From positions 11,547,001 to 11,611,000 of the forward strand of contig JAVTVX010000027.1 of NCBI GenBank assembly GCA_033439265.1: DNA of 64,000 nucleotides, read 5' to 3'. A model generated the notes under the pieces. That model saw nothing but the letters and a program-made list of their open reading frames with translations, did not search any database and was not told the DNA's origin. Positions 11,243-22,228 of the stretch are shown here, piece after piece (position 1 is the first letter of the stretch; each line of letters opens with the position of its first letter). The stretch comes from Dillenia suffruticosa (Eukaryota > Streptophyta > Magnoliopsida > Dilleniales > Dilleniaceae). The translations under genes and the position numbers were made by a program.

Positions 11243-12688
11243 CTCCCCCTCAAGTTGGGTGTGTATATGTCTATGACACCCAACTTGCCCATATTCTTGA
11301 GTATGTGATTGGCGGTTCCCGGTTTTGTAAAGATGTCGGCAATTTGATGCTCACTCCTTGTAAAGTTAGGAATAATGAGCTTGTCTTCAATTTTTTGTCT
11401 CACAAAGTGACAATCCACCTCAATATGCTTTGTTCTTTCATGAAAGACCAGATTTGAGGCTATGTGAATTGCCGATTGATTGTCACAATGGAGTTGGATC
11501 GGAGTTGGAACCATGAACCCTATCTCTTCAATTAGAGCTTTCAACCAAACTATCTCATTTGTTGCGGCTGTCATAGCTCTATATTCAGCTTCAGTACTTG
11601 ATCTAGATACCACATGTTGTGTTTTGCTTTTCCAAACTATTAAATTTCCTCCAACGAATATGCAATACCCCGTGATTGATCTTCTATCTTCTGAATTTCC
11701 AGCCCAATCCGCATCACAATACCCTATGATTTGAGAGCTGTAATTTTTCTTCATCCAAATTCCCATGCCGAGTGTACCCTTTAAGTAGTGAAGAATTCTT
11801 TCGGTGGCTCTCCAATGCTTTCTTTTTGGCTTGTGCATATGCTTGCTAACTTGTCCCACAGCAAAAGAGATATCGGGTCTTGTTATGGTCAGATAGATTA
11901 GTCTCCCTACAAGCCTTTGGTATCTTTTTTCATCCTCAAACTCTTCATCATCATCTTTAAGGCCACAGGAGGTGCTGATTGGACTACATGCGGGCTTGGC
12001 ACCTAACTTTCCGGTTTCCTGCAAAAGATCAAGCACATACTTTTTTTGTGATAGAACAAACCCATTTGGACAATAGGCAAGTTCTATCCCTAGAAAGTAC
12101 TTTAGTTTTCCTAAGTCTTTGATATCAAACTTAGTTTGGAGAAATTTTCTAACTTGATTAATTAGATTTAAGTCATTTCCGGTTATGATTATATCATCTA
12201 CATAAACTAAAACTATAATGATTTTTTCATTTTGTTTCTTAACAAAAAGGGATGAATCACTATTGCATTTCTTAAAACCATGATCAAGAAGAATAGAGCT
12301 AAGTTTGGCATACCAAGCTCTTGGAGATTGTTTGAGACCATAGATGGCTTTCTTTAACTTGCAAACTTTGTTATCTTGATGAGAGAAGCCCGAAGGAACC
12401 TTCATATACACTTCTTCTTCTATGTCCCCTTGAAGAAAAGCATTTGCAACATCCATTTGGAACAAGGGCAAAGAATAATTGGCAGTAAGGGATAGAAGTA
12501 CTCGAATAGTGTTCATCTTTGCTACGGGTACAAATGTTTCCCTATAGTCTACACCATAAGCTTGAGTGAAACCTTTGGCAACTAATCTTGCCTTATATTT
12601 ATCAAGACTTCCATCGCTTTTGTGTTTGATTTTGTAGACCCATTTGCACCCTACGGCTTTCTTTCCTTTTGGGAGAGATGTTATTTCC
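11212..12688 (-). pseudogene. Copia RT and RNase H (mostly intact frame)
   Basis: The longest clean frame runs from ATG 12516 to a stop at 11212 (434 codons), and the same frame is open upstream to about 12688 (GKKAVGCKWVYKIKHKSDG, ARLVAKGFTQ). It shows FQMDVANAFLQGDIEEEVYM, AIYGLKQSPRAWY, the YVDD active site (LVYVDDIIITGND) and KYFLGIELA. RNase H follows with GYCDADWAG, SSTEAEYRA and HCDNQSAIHIASN. The frame ends about ten codons inside the 3' LTR, after a linker encoded by the polypurine tract. RT copies element RNA to cDNA in the particle and RNase H removes the template. This part might still fold, but the stop near 12689 separates it from the upstream polyprotein. Confidence 0.95.
11243..11257 (-). 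other. Polypurine tract of the complete copia element
   Basis: The minus strand reads AACTTGAGGGGGAG directly before the 3' LTR. This is the usual plus-strand primer of LTR retroelements. Confidence 0.85.
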
Positions 12689-13768
12689 TATGTTCCATTC
12701 TTGGCTAATGCTTCTAATTCATCCTTCATGGCTTGCACCCATTGAGGATGGTTCTTTGCTTCTTCAAAGGTTCTTGGTTCTTCATGTAGATCTATGTTTC
12801 GAATGAATCTTTGATGGCTGCAAGATGTGTTAGCAATTGAATAATATTTGGAAATAGGATGAGAGGTTACTTTAGAGTTATAAAAAACTCTTTTGTTGAT
12901 CCATTCAGAGGAGGAAGTCTAAGCCTTATTGATCTACGAAGAGGAGGAGGTGGTTCATCTACAATTTGTTCCTCTTGTTCTATGGCCAGCTCTTGCTTTG
13001 AATCATCTCCCCCTTGCTCTTGAAAGGTTTCATGATCAGAATGTGATGGTGAGGAGTCTTCTTGGGCCGGATCTTCATGAACATTCGGAACTGGTTCTGC
13101 TTCAATGTTCGGATGAGAGGGATTATTAATAGTTGGAAGAGTAATGTTCTATAAATCTTGAGCTTCTCCTTTTCCAGCTTGATCTTGATCTTCTTTATCT
13201 GCAAAATAAGGTTCTCTTTCTACAAATATCACATCCTTGGATGTGTATAGTTTTTTGGTTAGTGGATCATAACATTTATACCATTTTTCAAATGTTGAGT
13301 ATCCTAAGAATACACATTTTCTCCCCCTTTCCTCTAACTTGTTTCTGAAATTTTTAGGTACATGAACATAGTATATGCATCCAAAAACTTTAAGATGAGA
13401 GATATTGGGTTTTCTTCCTAAGAGTAATTCTAATGGGGATATTCCTCCTAGAACTTGAGTAGGCATAAGATTAATGAGATGGGCAGCGGTTTTTATTGCC
13501 TCACTCCAAAACCTTTTAGACATATTAGAGTGGAACATCATAGCCCTAGCGGTTTCTAGTAAATGCCTATTTTTCCTTTCAGCAACTCCATTTTGTTGAT
13601 GAGTGTAAACACATGACTTTTGGTGAATGATCCATTTTTCTTCTAGGAAATTTTCAAAGGCATGACTAATGTACTCACCCCCTTAATCAGACCTAGTGAT
13701 TTTAATGTTGGCATTAAATTGTTTGGTCACATATCTATAATAACTCTTAAGGGTTTCAAAAACCTCAG
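12689..13768 (-). pseudogene. Copia integrase catalytic end and C-terminal region
   Basis: After the stop at the end of the upstream frame, the minus strand continues SEVFETLKSYYRYVTKQFNANIKITRSD, a stop, then GGEYISHAF and QQNGVAERKNRHLLE, giving the second Asp and the Glu of the D-D-E triad. The open piece 13149-13541 (130 codons) holds AAHLINLMPTQVLGGISPLELLLGRKP and VFGCIYYVHVP, the GKR-like C-terminal region of copia integrases. Pro/Glu-rich text follows (EPVPNVHEDPAQEDSSPS) to about 12950. The stops at about 13685 and 13149 disable it. Confidence 0.9.
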
Positions 13769-13769
13769 A

Positions 13770-14819
13770 TTAAGTTACCAATAGGTATACCCAAGTATAT
13801 CTAGTTTTGTGATCAATGAAGGTCACAAAGTATCTAAATCCATTATGGGATACTATGGGGGAAGTCCAAATATCAGAATGCACAAATTCAAAAGCATTTT
13901 CATATATTGTATTTGAAATGTGATAGTACATCCTAGTTTGCTTTCCAAGAACACAAGCTTTGCAATGCCTATTTTCTACTTCTAGTTTTGGAAATAGGCG
14001 TTTCAAAGCTAAATTCCCAAGATGTCCTAGACGAGCATGCCATAATGAGTGCATTTGATTTTGGGCAGCAAAAACTTGATTTTCTTGATCCAAGTAGTAT
14101 AGATTGTGCCTCCTAGACCCCTTGCCAATCAAGTGATTCGTTTGGAGGTGCTCAAATACAACTTCATTAGGATCAAAAATGACTTTACAATTTTGTTCTT
14201 TAGTTATTTTTCCAATGGACAGAAGGTTAGAATTGAGTTTAGGCACATATAAAGCTTTAGTTTTTATGCCAAGTAATTCAACTTCGCCTAAATGATCAAC
14301 CTTTAATTTTTCACCATTAGCCACTTTGACAATTCTATGATCAGAGAGAGGAATAAGTCTTTTAATTTTGCTTCTATCTTTGACCATATGATTGTCACAA
14401 CCAGAATCGATGAGCCATGAATTAGAATGAGATGAGTTTAGAAGGTTACCAGAATGTAGACCAATCTGACCAACAATTTTCCTCATCTCTTTTTGCATTT
14501 CTTCCATTTTGGATTCAAGAACGGCCACTTGAGAAACATGTTGTGCATTTGCTGGTTGTTCATGATCCTTTCTATTGTTCTTTGGCCGCAAGTGAGGATG
14601 GAGAAACCAACACTTCTCTCTTTTATGGCCTGGTCTCTTGCAATGAGAACATATGTCTTTTTTAGCAAAATTTTGAGCTTTGTAGGCCGGCTGCTCTTCT
14701 TGGACAGATTTGAATGCTTGAGCTTCAGATTTGAGCTTGGTTGATTCCTCAAGCCTCATACCTGTTTCGGCTCTTTGAACCATAAATTGGACTTCTTGGA
14801 ATGAAGGAAATATCTTCAT
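13770..14819 (-). pseudogene. Copia nucleocapsid, protease and integrase N-terminal half
   Basis: This 349-codon frame contains, in order, a zinc knuckle (CSHCKRPGHKREKCW, C-x2-C-x4-H-x4-C), a coiled-coil-like stretch (SKMEEMQKEMRKI), the protease active site WLIDSGCDNHMV, and the integrase zinc domain (HSLWHARLGHLG ... HCKACVLGK, HH-CC). The first catalytic Asp is in EFVHSDIWTSP. It stops at 13770 in the middle of the integrase core. The 5' edge is a frame change from gag near 14866-14819, so the listed ATG is probably internal. Confidence 0.95.
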
Positions 14820-14865
14820 TCTAAGAATCTCTTGCGAATAGAAGCATATTCATCTCCAAGACCCA

Positions 14866-15385
14866 TTAAGTCATGTCTTCATCATTTCTTTGAAGGAGTG
14901 TTTTGACATTTGAGGTTGGAGGCCTCAAAACATTAAGCTCATTCCAAAGATCCCTGTATTCCCCAAAATATTCGGGTAGGGTCTTTCCTCCTTTTTGAAT
15001 ATTGAAGATTTTCTTCTTCAACTCGAATATTCTGCCGGTATTGGTCTCTTGAGCATAAAGAGTACGCATTTGGTCCCACAAGGTCTTTGCATTTGGAATA
15101 CAAGTGACCATTGCTTTATAGGTTTTGTCAAGAGACATTTGTAGAAGCACCACCACTTGATCATCTTTCTTTTTCCATGCTCTGAACAAAGAATCAGCAT
15201 CATCAAGAGGGTCTTCGAAAATATGATTTTCAAGGTTGAAGAAATTCAAAGACCTCTTAATGGTGTCTTGCCATGCATTGTAGTTTGATGAATCTAGGAG
15301 AATGGAAGTGAACATTGAAGTGCTAATTTGAGGTGGTGGATCACCAAGACTAGATGAAGAAGGTATCGAAGCCTACTCTGATACC
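14866..15385 (-). pseudogene. Copia gag (capsid)
   Basis: The clean frame is 15315-14866 (149 codons): SNYNAWQDTIKRSL, FRAWKKKDDQVVVLLQMSLDKTY, AKTLWDQMRTLYAQE and GGKTLPEYFGEYRDLWNELN, all typical of copia capsid. The same frame is open further up to a stop a few codons after the ATG that overlaps the LTR and primer-binding site (MVSE then TAG). The ancestral start was therefore probably at 15388-15386. It ends at a TGA at 14868-14866; a +/-1 shift would be needed to join the next frame. Confidence 0.85.
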
Positions 15386-15386
15386 A
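15376..15386 (-). other. Primer-binding site of the complete copia element
   Basis: The minus strand reads TGGTATCAGAG, complementary to the 3' end of initiator tRNA-Met, directly abutting the 5' LTR. Confidence 0.9.
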
Positions 15387-15828
15387 TGTTGAAATTTTGA
15401 ATAAGCAAGCAACAAACTATGAATGAATACTTCAAAGATTTAATTGATATCTCAAAGAAAGTATACAAGTAGTTGAAACATTTTTTCATACTTTACAAAA
15501 GGGAGGACATCCTCTATTTATAGAGAAAGAAGAGAAGAAGAGAACTTAGACAAAATGAGAGGGAGGAGAGGGCCTTAGCCCTCTCCTTACTAGCCGTTGG
15601 GGCTGTTCCCAATAGCTAGTTTTACTAGCCATTGGGACAGTCCCAACGGCTAGTTTATCAAGCCAATGGGGAACCCTTTGTCCCCTATTTAGGGCTTTAC
15701 AAATGGATTGAAAAAAGGACTCAAAGAATAACTAACTTAGGGGCATCAATTTCGAAGCTCATTTTATGACTTCTCTTTAGGGCTTCTTTAGGGAGAGCTA
15801 ACGAATCCAATTATGCTTCATTTCAACA
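15387..15828 (-). repeat. 5' LTR of the complete copia element
   Basis: It is 442 bp with the same TGTTGAAATTTT and CATTTCAACA ends as the 3' LTR. It lacks the GC-rich hairpin block and carries instead an extra copy of the CTAGCC-GTTGGG-CAGT-CCCAA word (15600-15650), so the two LTRs differ by indels as well as point changes. The element promoter should lie here. Confidence 0.95.
15515..15522 (-). promoter_or_regulatory. TATA box in the 5' LTR
   Basis: The minus strand reads TATAAATA inside CTCTATAAATAGAGG, the expected core promoter layout of a plant copia LTR. The same box occurs in the 3' LTR and in the related solo LTR at 28849-28856. Predicted from sequence only. Confidence 0.6.
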
Positions 15829-15833
15829 GAAAT

Positions 15834-16329
15834 CACAAAATAGATACTAGTTTTTGAAATTACAAAAAAATAATAGTTTCTAAAAATTTAAGGCCTTCCT
15901 TCAAACCCAGTTTTCATGATAAAGATTAGGGCTCATTTTGATGAAGAGGGTTTATTATGCAAATTGCATAATGATGAAGTACTCGAGCATACATTGAGCA
16001 TATTATTTCAAGTAAAGGGTTCATTATGTCAAGTCGTGAGTTATGCAAATTGCAAATGATAAAGTACTCGAGCATGTCACTGTACTTGGTAAGTTCTGAG
16101 TTGAAGGTTTAATGTATACACATGTTTTTTCAAAATGGTTTCAAAGGAGGTTATGTTTGAAAGGACTAAGGGGTTTCCAGATATGAAAATAAAAGTTCCA
16201 CTAAATTGAACTTGAGTTCGATTTTATTTTATAATTTTTTTCCAGTAGAGGGTTTGATGGGGAGTGTCTTACCAATTGCAAATGCCGAGCCAATTACCAA
16301 GAAAGTTAGCCGATTGAAAAATAGATTAT
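15834..16329. other. AT-rich non-coding stretch
   Basis: No gene seen. It begins as the continuation of the sequence interrupted by the copia insertion. It contains a short direct duplication of TGCAAATTGCAAATGATGAAGTACTCGAGCAT-like words near 15957-16075. Confidence 0.4.
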
Positions 16330-16843
16330 TTATTGGTTTGATGCCCATGAGGGGCATTTTTTTAGTGAGGAGTAAAATAATTCAAATTAAATTTTGAATT
16401 TTGGATAATGTAATAACTCCATTGTCCCTTAACCTCCACCCCCCAATAATCTCTCACGTGACTCTCCTAATATTGTGTGTTAACTTCTCCAACATGAAGT
16501 AGAGAAGTTTGGAGACTATTGAACATTGATGAGAAACAAAGATTGTGAGAGACAATCGAAGAGAGAGTATACATTCTCTAGAGTGAGAAATTAATCAAGA
16601 ACTTAGAGAAAATTTTGAGTAGGAAATTTTCTCCATCATTGAGATTTATCAGATTTTGGGTTGAGGTATCGTGACATAGTGGTGGTGGTTCGATTTTGTG
16701 ATCACCATCCCGATCGAGCGATTCGTACGAGAGAGGTCGTGGTTCACGGATTTTGGAGACCTACATATTGAGATATTTACCCGAAAATTATGACATTTTA
16801 ATTTATATACTTCCGTATACGCATGTAGAGAATAAATCTAACA
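16330..16843 (+). repeat. LTR of small LTR element copy B
   Basis: It starts near TATTGGTTTGATGCCCATGAGGGGC and ends TCTAACA, followed by TTGATATCATAGT, a decayed TTGGTATCAGAGT primer site. It shares start and end blocks with copy A (9664-10124, opposite strand). It is older or more diverged than A, judging by the damaged primer site. The left boundary is inferred from the alignment with A. Confidence 0.55.
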
Positions 16844-17690
16844 TTGATATCATAGTACGTTAGATTTATTAAAAAAATTTCAGGTATAAAAATGTGTAGG
16901 GTAATATTTAGGGTTCATATTATTGATCAGTTTTGTGAATCCGATTATACCACGACATTACCCATGACTTGTAGATTACGAATATAATTTTTTCATAATT
17001 TTCTGAACATGTTAGGGTCATCAAAACCATAGTCAAAGTTTTTAGCCAAAAACAATGACCAACACCTTAGAACTAAAATCAGTCGAGTTTAAGGATGAAT
17101 CAATGTATGAAAATAGTATAAATATGTTCCTTATGTTCTGATCTACAAGTTTGAGTATTAATTGTGAGTTTTTTACTGCCGGAAATTGAGTTTCAAAAAT
17201 GGTCGCGAAGGAATGAAACTTTGAACATTTGATTCGTTGAGATTATGGCTTGAATTCTTTATAAATTGAGTCAAGGATGGATTAAGGATGTTTAAATGCA
17301 ATTTTTTTGATGAAAACAGCATAAAAATAGCCAAAAAAGCATTTTCTGATAGCCAGGTTAAGACTACCCGGTTGTAGACCTGTCGAACGGAGAAGAACTG
17401 GCCTAATCCATGGGCGTGTGCAGTACACACGTGATGAGGTGCATGACGTGAGCAAGAGCTGGCGCATGACGTACATGTGCACTGAGGTGCATGAAGAGGG
17501 TCGGACGGTCTGGGTTGGTTCCGACCCAAATTCGCGTCCCAGGTCACATCCCAACCAAGGAAGTGGGTTACAGGCGTATAGGCACGTGACCTACACACTG
17601 TGCATTTGGCGCATTGTTGCAACCTTTTCATGATGCTACAAGCCATGCTCGTGCCAACCCTCGAAGGATAACCGCAATGCACACACAAAT
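16844..17690 (+). repeat. Non-coding leader of small LTR element copy B
   Basis: The first ~220 bp match the leader of copy A. From about 17390 the DNA is richer in GC, with many TGCATGACG/ACGTGATGAGGTGCATG words and no alignable partner in A. The 171-codon minus frame at 17173-17688 is Cys-rich but has no family features; I do not call it a gene. Confidence 0.4.
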
Positions 17691-17902
17691 GGAATCAGAG
17701 AAGGTTCGCACAGATACTATCCCCTTGAGGTGCACCAAAGGTCACCAATGAAAGTCACCATCCATGCACAAGAAGGAGTAGCCGCCCAAGGCATTGCTTA
17801 ATATGACACTAGTCCGCTCAAGCAAAGACATGTAAAGCATTGGCACTTGGCATCTAAACACTCTCACACCAAAGGACGCGACTGTTCACCCAAAGGTCAT
17901 GA

Positions 17903-19281
17903 CCCTTCGGGCAACAACATGCAAGGAGCAAGGGAAAGACACTAATGGAGACAAGGAGGCTGTTGTGCAGAAAAAGAAGCAACCAAGAAGGCCCCCACTC
18001 GAAAGGGCACCATATGAAGAGACACCATGGCTTAAGTTGCCAGCACATGCACAAGCACCATGTCACGAGCAGCCTCCACATGCGCACATGCAAGAGATAG
18101 CAAAGTGATGCCCTTGTACAAAGAGACCCCAAACAACTCTTGCCAGGAGTCATCAGTACACAAAGAGATACAATCCATAATGCACCAACACGAGCCTCAG
18201 CATGATAGAGACAATGTCGTGCATGACATGGCGTACCATGAGCCAAGACATAGCTCCAAGGAGGCCACGAGCAAGGAAATGCAAGAAGGATCACCGACGC
18301 TCAAGGAGATTGCAACATGGCTCGATGAAATAGGGTCATGGCTCGATGAGTTCATGGCAGAGTGAGTATGAGCCAGAGTGCAACGAGATAGGGCCATAGC
18401 TCGAGCAAGCATGAGTAGCTCATTAGCGTGCACAAGCATTGCCCCCAGCAATCGAAGGGCCACCAGTCCCTCCAAGTAATAACCAATTTTCTGAATAAAT
18501 TCCATTTATTTTTCTAAGTCATTGAAGTATTGTAAATAAGGCAATTAACTACCATGGTAGTTATTTAGTAGTTAATGTATCATAGGAGTCTTTTAGAGTA
18601 AAAGGGTATATGTAATGAGGACATTTGCCTTCCTAGCCCTTTTGTGTAAATAATGTAGTCCTTCCCCTCTTGTAATCATCAAATTTCATCAATCAAGGTT
18701 CAAAAGCTCTTCTTCTCCAACGTGAGAGTAGAATTTAGGGCTTAAGGGTGCAATCAACCCCTTAAGTTATATCACCATTGCGTGATAGGCTCTTGTGCTT
18801 GAAGATCCCATCAAGGCAAGTTCTAATCCTTCACCATCCTTCTCCATTTCCTTTCTTTCCATCCTTTTCCTTGTGAGCCAACCGTTGTGCATTGGGCATC
18901 TTGGTACCGTGCATAAGGAGTACTCTACCCTCCACATTAGCCTCTCCAACCAAACTTACACAACCACTCCAAGATCTAAGGCATTTCGGCAATCCTAGTG
19001 CCAAGGCCAAGGATCTCAGCCCCCTTTCATCCCTCATCCTTGAGAGAACATCAAGTGTTGCGTGCCTTGCACCGAGGGAATGCAACATTTTTTGTGCTTT
19101 CATTGAGAGGACATTCATTCAATCCCTTTCATTGGCATTTCATCTATCCATCCTCAACATCATTTTAAACCTTCATCCCTCAACCCATCCCTTCATTTTC
19201 CTTAGAGAAACCTTCTGTCCATCCGTATCAAACACACCCTTTCGTGAGCAATTGTATTGAAAAGTCATTATTGCAATCAAT
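17903..19281 (+). repeat. Dispersed repeat R, first copy
   Basis: It matches 27081-28399 in the same orientation with modest divergence and a few indels. The text around 18600-18720 (a GTATATGTAATGAGG, CCTCTTGTAATCATC, AAATTTCATCAATCAA series) looks like the R-U5 part of a plant LTR, so R is probably an LTR plus leader of an unclassified retroelement. I could not fix TG..CA ends or a primer site. Short frames inside (17899-18108, 18060-18365, 18892-19260) have no recognisable domain. Confidence 0.6.
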
Positions 19282-19410
19282 CAAGAGACTTCCATTGAAA
19301 AGTTGTAATCGGAAGGCAACCCTTCACCCTTACCATCCGAACCGAGATGCCAAACTTACCCTTTCAACTCACACCTTTTTTCTATCCCAACTTTTGGCTC
19401 TTGAACTATC

Positions 19411-19692
19411 ATGACCCCACAAGAAAAACTTCAAAACTTCAAGAAAAGTCTTCAAAGGAGGAGAGATAATGATTATACTGCCCACATGAATCAATGTTTT
19501 GATCGAATAGATCAAAACCTTGCTATCATGACAAACATCCTTCAAAGCATGTTGCTGAAGGTGCTTCAGACTTACAGCAAATGGAAAAATAGCACTACCC
19601 TAATGGACCCTTCCTTAGCATTGGAAAGGTGTCTTAGCAAGCCAACCGTTCGGAGTAAAGATAAGCAGCAGACCAAGAATTCAAGGCCATAG
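19411..19692 (+). CDS. Doubtful gag-like short ORF downstream of repeat R
   Basis: A 93-codon frame (MTPQEKLQNFKKSLQRRRD...) follows the R repeat at the place where a gag would start after an LTR and leader. It is charged and predicted mostly helical (DRIDQNLAIMTNILQSMLLKVLQ), like the N-terminus of several gypsy gags, but has no diagnostic motif. It may be the truncated start of a gag or chance. Sequence from 19700 to 19850 holds nothing I can name. Confidence 0.25.
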   Translation: MTPQEKLQNFKKSLQRRRDNDYTAHMNQCFDRIDQNLAIMTNILQSMLLKVLQTYSKWKNSTTLMDPSLALERCLSKPTVRSKDKQQTKNSRP

Positions 19693-19850
19693 AGACACGG
19701 ATAGTGCATTTGCACCAGACCTTAGTGCCACTTACATTGCCATTGCACCATGCTACCATGTAGCAGGCCATGGTCCCATCCATCATGATGCAGGTTAGGC
19801 GCCATCGACCCTATAGCCCTCATCCCTTGTACTTTATCAACCTAACCATA

Positions 19851-21563
19851 TGTTGACACTGAATATAATAACCTAAAGAGGGGTGAATAGGTTATTTACA
19901 AATTTTTAGTTAATTACAGAGATTTAAAATAAAAATTAATTTACACGAGTAAACAAGAACATGTAAGAAAAGATTGACACACAATTTATAGTGGTTCCAC
20001 CTTTTTGGTGTATGTCCACTCCCACGCTTCACTTGGATTTTCAAATCCACTATTCTATTCAAGAATTACATACTAGCTTCTGATAGTGCTAGTGAACCTT
20101 ACAACTATTTTTCAATACTTCCACCTGATTTTCACAGGATCAAGCAAACCTACTCTGATACTTCTATTCTTCTTTTATGATTCAACTTAGAGAAAACACA
20201 ATTCAGAATTTACACAAGTAGAGAGTGAAATACAATATGAAGTTTTCAATCTTCAGAATGCTCGTTACAATGCACGTTTAAACAAAATCACAAGTAACGC
20301 TTGTGAGTGATGTTCAGAGATTTTTTTTTTAACTAAGTGTCACAGACCTTGTCTTCTTCTCTATTCTCGAATGGATTTTATAGTCGAGCAATTAGGGTTT
20401 GGCTGTTGGACATCATTGAATGCATTTCAGTGTTTGGTGAGGTAGGTGAACAATACAATAAATTGCACCAGCTTTTCTGAACAAATGAATGTTAGAGACA
20501 GCAGGTCGATCTATCGAGACTATAAGTAGACTTGTCTTTACAATTTAAAATTTTAGGTCACCTTGATGATCAATCAAGTCGCCTTAACATGATTGTAAGA
20601 AGACTTGCTTAGCTTTGGGTTGGCTTGACAACTGTTCATGTCCATTTGTCAATGTGAGAGGCAAGGGGACTTGTTCTCACCATGAGTGGCTTTGTCAAGT
20701 CATAAGCCTTCTTATACAAACTATGAGTCGCCTTAGGCTTGATTCTCATTTTGCAAGGCGACTTGTATTTGCGAGTGAGATGACTTATATGCTAAGAGCT
20801 CAGATTAGGTCATCTTAAGTGTACAAGTGGGTCGTCTCATCTGTTGTGCAACTTTTGTTTATGGGGCATGAATAAGCCAGGTCGTCTTATGCATGACCTT
20901 GAGTCGACTTATAGATGTACAGACCATTACTTTTGTGATATGTCTTCTTTGGGTGTCTTGTCCAATTTATGGAGGTGACTTGTGTTATAATTTTTAGGTT
21001 CAAGTCATCTTGTGGATATATTTGGGTCGTCCTAAAAGCAATTGGGTTGCCTTATCCTTAAGGCTGAGTCATCTTTAGGTACTGTAGAATCAGATTTCTG
21101 TGACTCAATTTTGTCAGGTCGCCTTGTCATACTTGCTGAGACGACTTGTTATCCTAAATGCTATAGTCAGGTCGTCTCACTAAAATGTTAGGTCGCCTTA
21201 AGTTTTGTGCAGACATAAGTTTATGAGGCATGACTGCCTTAGGTCGTCTTATTCTAGAGGCTAGGTCACCTTAAGTGTTCTGCAGACTTAGACTTCTGAG
21301 TAATGATTTCCTTAGGTCGTCTTATATTAAAATTCAGGTTGTCTTTGGTTTTATGATTCAGACTGTAGGTCGTCTTATGTTAAATCTTAGGTCATCTTAT
21401 CCATTTTGACTTAGCCAAACATGCTCATAGGTCATCTTATGCATATGAATGAGGCGACTTGGACATCTAGAACCTATTTTAATAATTATTCTAATGTAAA
21501 TTAATTACCTAAAATCAAAGTTCATTACTTCTAATCATCATCAAAACCTTATTTTGTTCAACA
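19851..21563 (-). repeat. 3' LTR of SIRE-like element 1, with an internal motif array
   Basis: The LTR begins TGTTGACACTGAATATA and ends TTTTGTTCAACA (1,713 bp). Roughly 20500-21460 holds a dense array of short related words around GTCGTCTTATG, GTCGCCTTA and GGCGACTTGT in both orientations, separated by unrelated 15-40 bp stretches. The 5' LTR carries the same array in slightly diverged form. The frame at 20615-20818 lies in the array and is not a gene. Confidence 0.9.
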
Positions 21564-21578
21564 ATATCCCCCTTTTTT
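21564..21578 (-). other. Polypurine tract of SIRE-like element 1
   Basis: The minus strand reads AAAAAAGGGGGATAT directly before the 3' LTR. Confidence 0.85.
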
Positions 21579-21794
21579 ATGATAACAAAACTCAATTTGA
21601 GATAATTGATAAAATTGATTAAAAGATCTAAAAATGCTCCCCCTCAATCAAAGCCATTTCAATTCAAGTTTTAAAATACCTATAACTTGCCTTAAGCTTT
21701 ACTTTTTCTTAAAGATGTGCATCACATGCTGTGATATCCACTTGCTCTCCCCCTTGTTCAAATTCTGCATGCATAGACTTAAAGATGTGCATCA

Positions 21795-22228
21795 ACTTTG
21801 CCTCTTTCAAAATCATTTTTACCAAGAAAATTGCTGAGTCTCTCATACCAAGCTCTTGGAGCTTGTTTTAGACCATATAAAGCTTTGAACAATTTAAACA
21901 CATGATTTGAATGCTTAAGGTGTTCAAATCCAGGTGGTTGTTATACAAAAACTGTCTCATTTAATACACCATTTAAGAAAACACTTTTGACATTCATTTG
22001 ATATAATTTGAAGTTCATATAGCATGCAAAAGTAAGTAGCATCCTAATAGTTTCTAATCTAGCTCCCAGAGCATATATCTCATCATAATCAATCATTTCT
22101 TCTTAACTAAACCCTTGCGCAACTAATCTAACTTTGTTCCTAGTGATTGTTCCATACTCATCTAGTTTGTTCCTAAACACCCATTTTGTACCTATCACGG
22201 ATTGGTCGTTTGGTTTAGAAACTAGCTC
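21795..22228 (-). pseudogene. SIRE-like RT remnant (N-terminal part only)
   Basis: The minus strand below the end of the integrase-side frame gives the QPPGFEHLKHSNHVFKLFKALYGLKQAPRAWYERLSNF text of copia RT and stretches matching the earlier finger region (VCQGFS, MNVKSVFLNGVLNETVFV). An in-frame stop precedes QPPGFEHL. The coding text ends abruptly near 21795 before the YVDD site and continues as non-coding DNA to the polypurine tract. Catalytic RT and RNase H have therefore been deleted. Confidence 0.85.

Larger units (their letters stand above)
10778..15828 (-). mobile_element. Structurally complete Ty1/copia retrotransposon
   Basis: The element is 5,051 bp and is flanked by identical 5-bp target duplications GAAAT (10773-10777 and 15829-15833). 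It has LTRs at 10778-11242 and 15387-15828, a primer-binding site touching the 5' LTR, a polypurine tract touching the 3' LTR, and gag, protease, integrase, RT and RNase H in copia order on the minus strand. In-frame stops near 14866, 13768, 13685, 13149 and 12689 mean it cannot make its own polyprotein as it stands, although the RT-RNase H frame is long and well kept. A solo LTR of the same family lies at 28563-28984. The LTRs differ by an indel; their divergence could date the insertion. Confidence 0.95.

Noticed and set aside
17173..17688. 171-codon Cys-rich minus frame as a secreted Cys-rich protein
   Set aside because: No signal peptide or Cys spacing of a known family; it lies in the leader of a repeat and its composition follows the TGCATG-rich DNA.
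17899..18365. Short frames in repeat R as conserved proteins
   Set aside because: In copy 2 (27062-27502) the frames shift and diverge, so there is no coding constraint.
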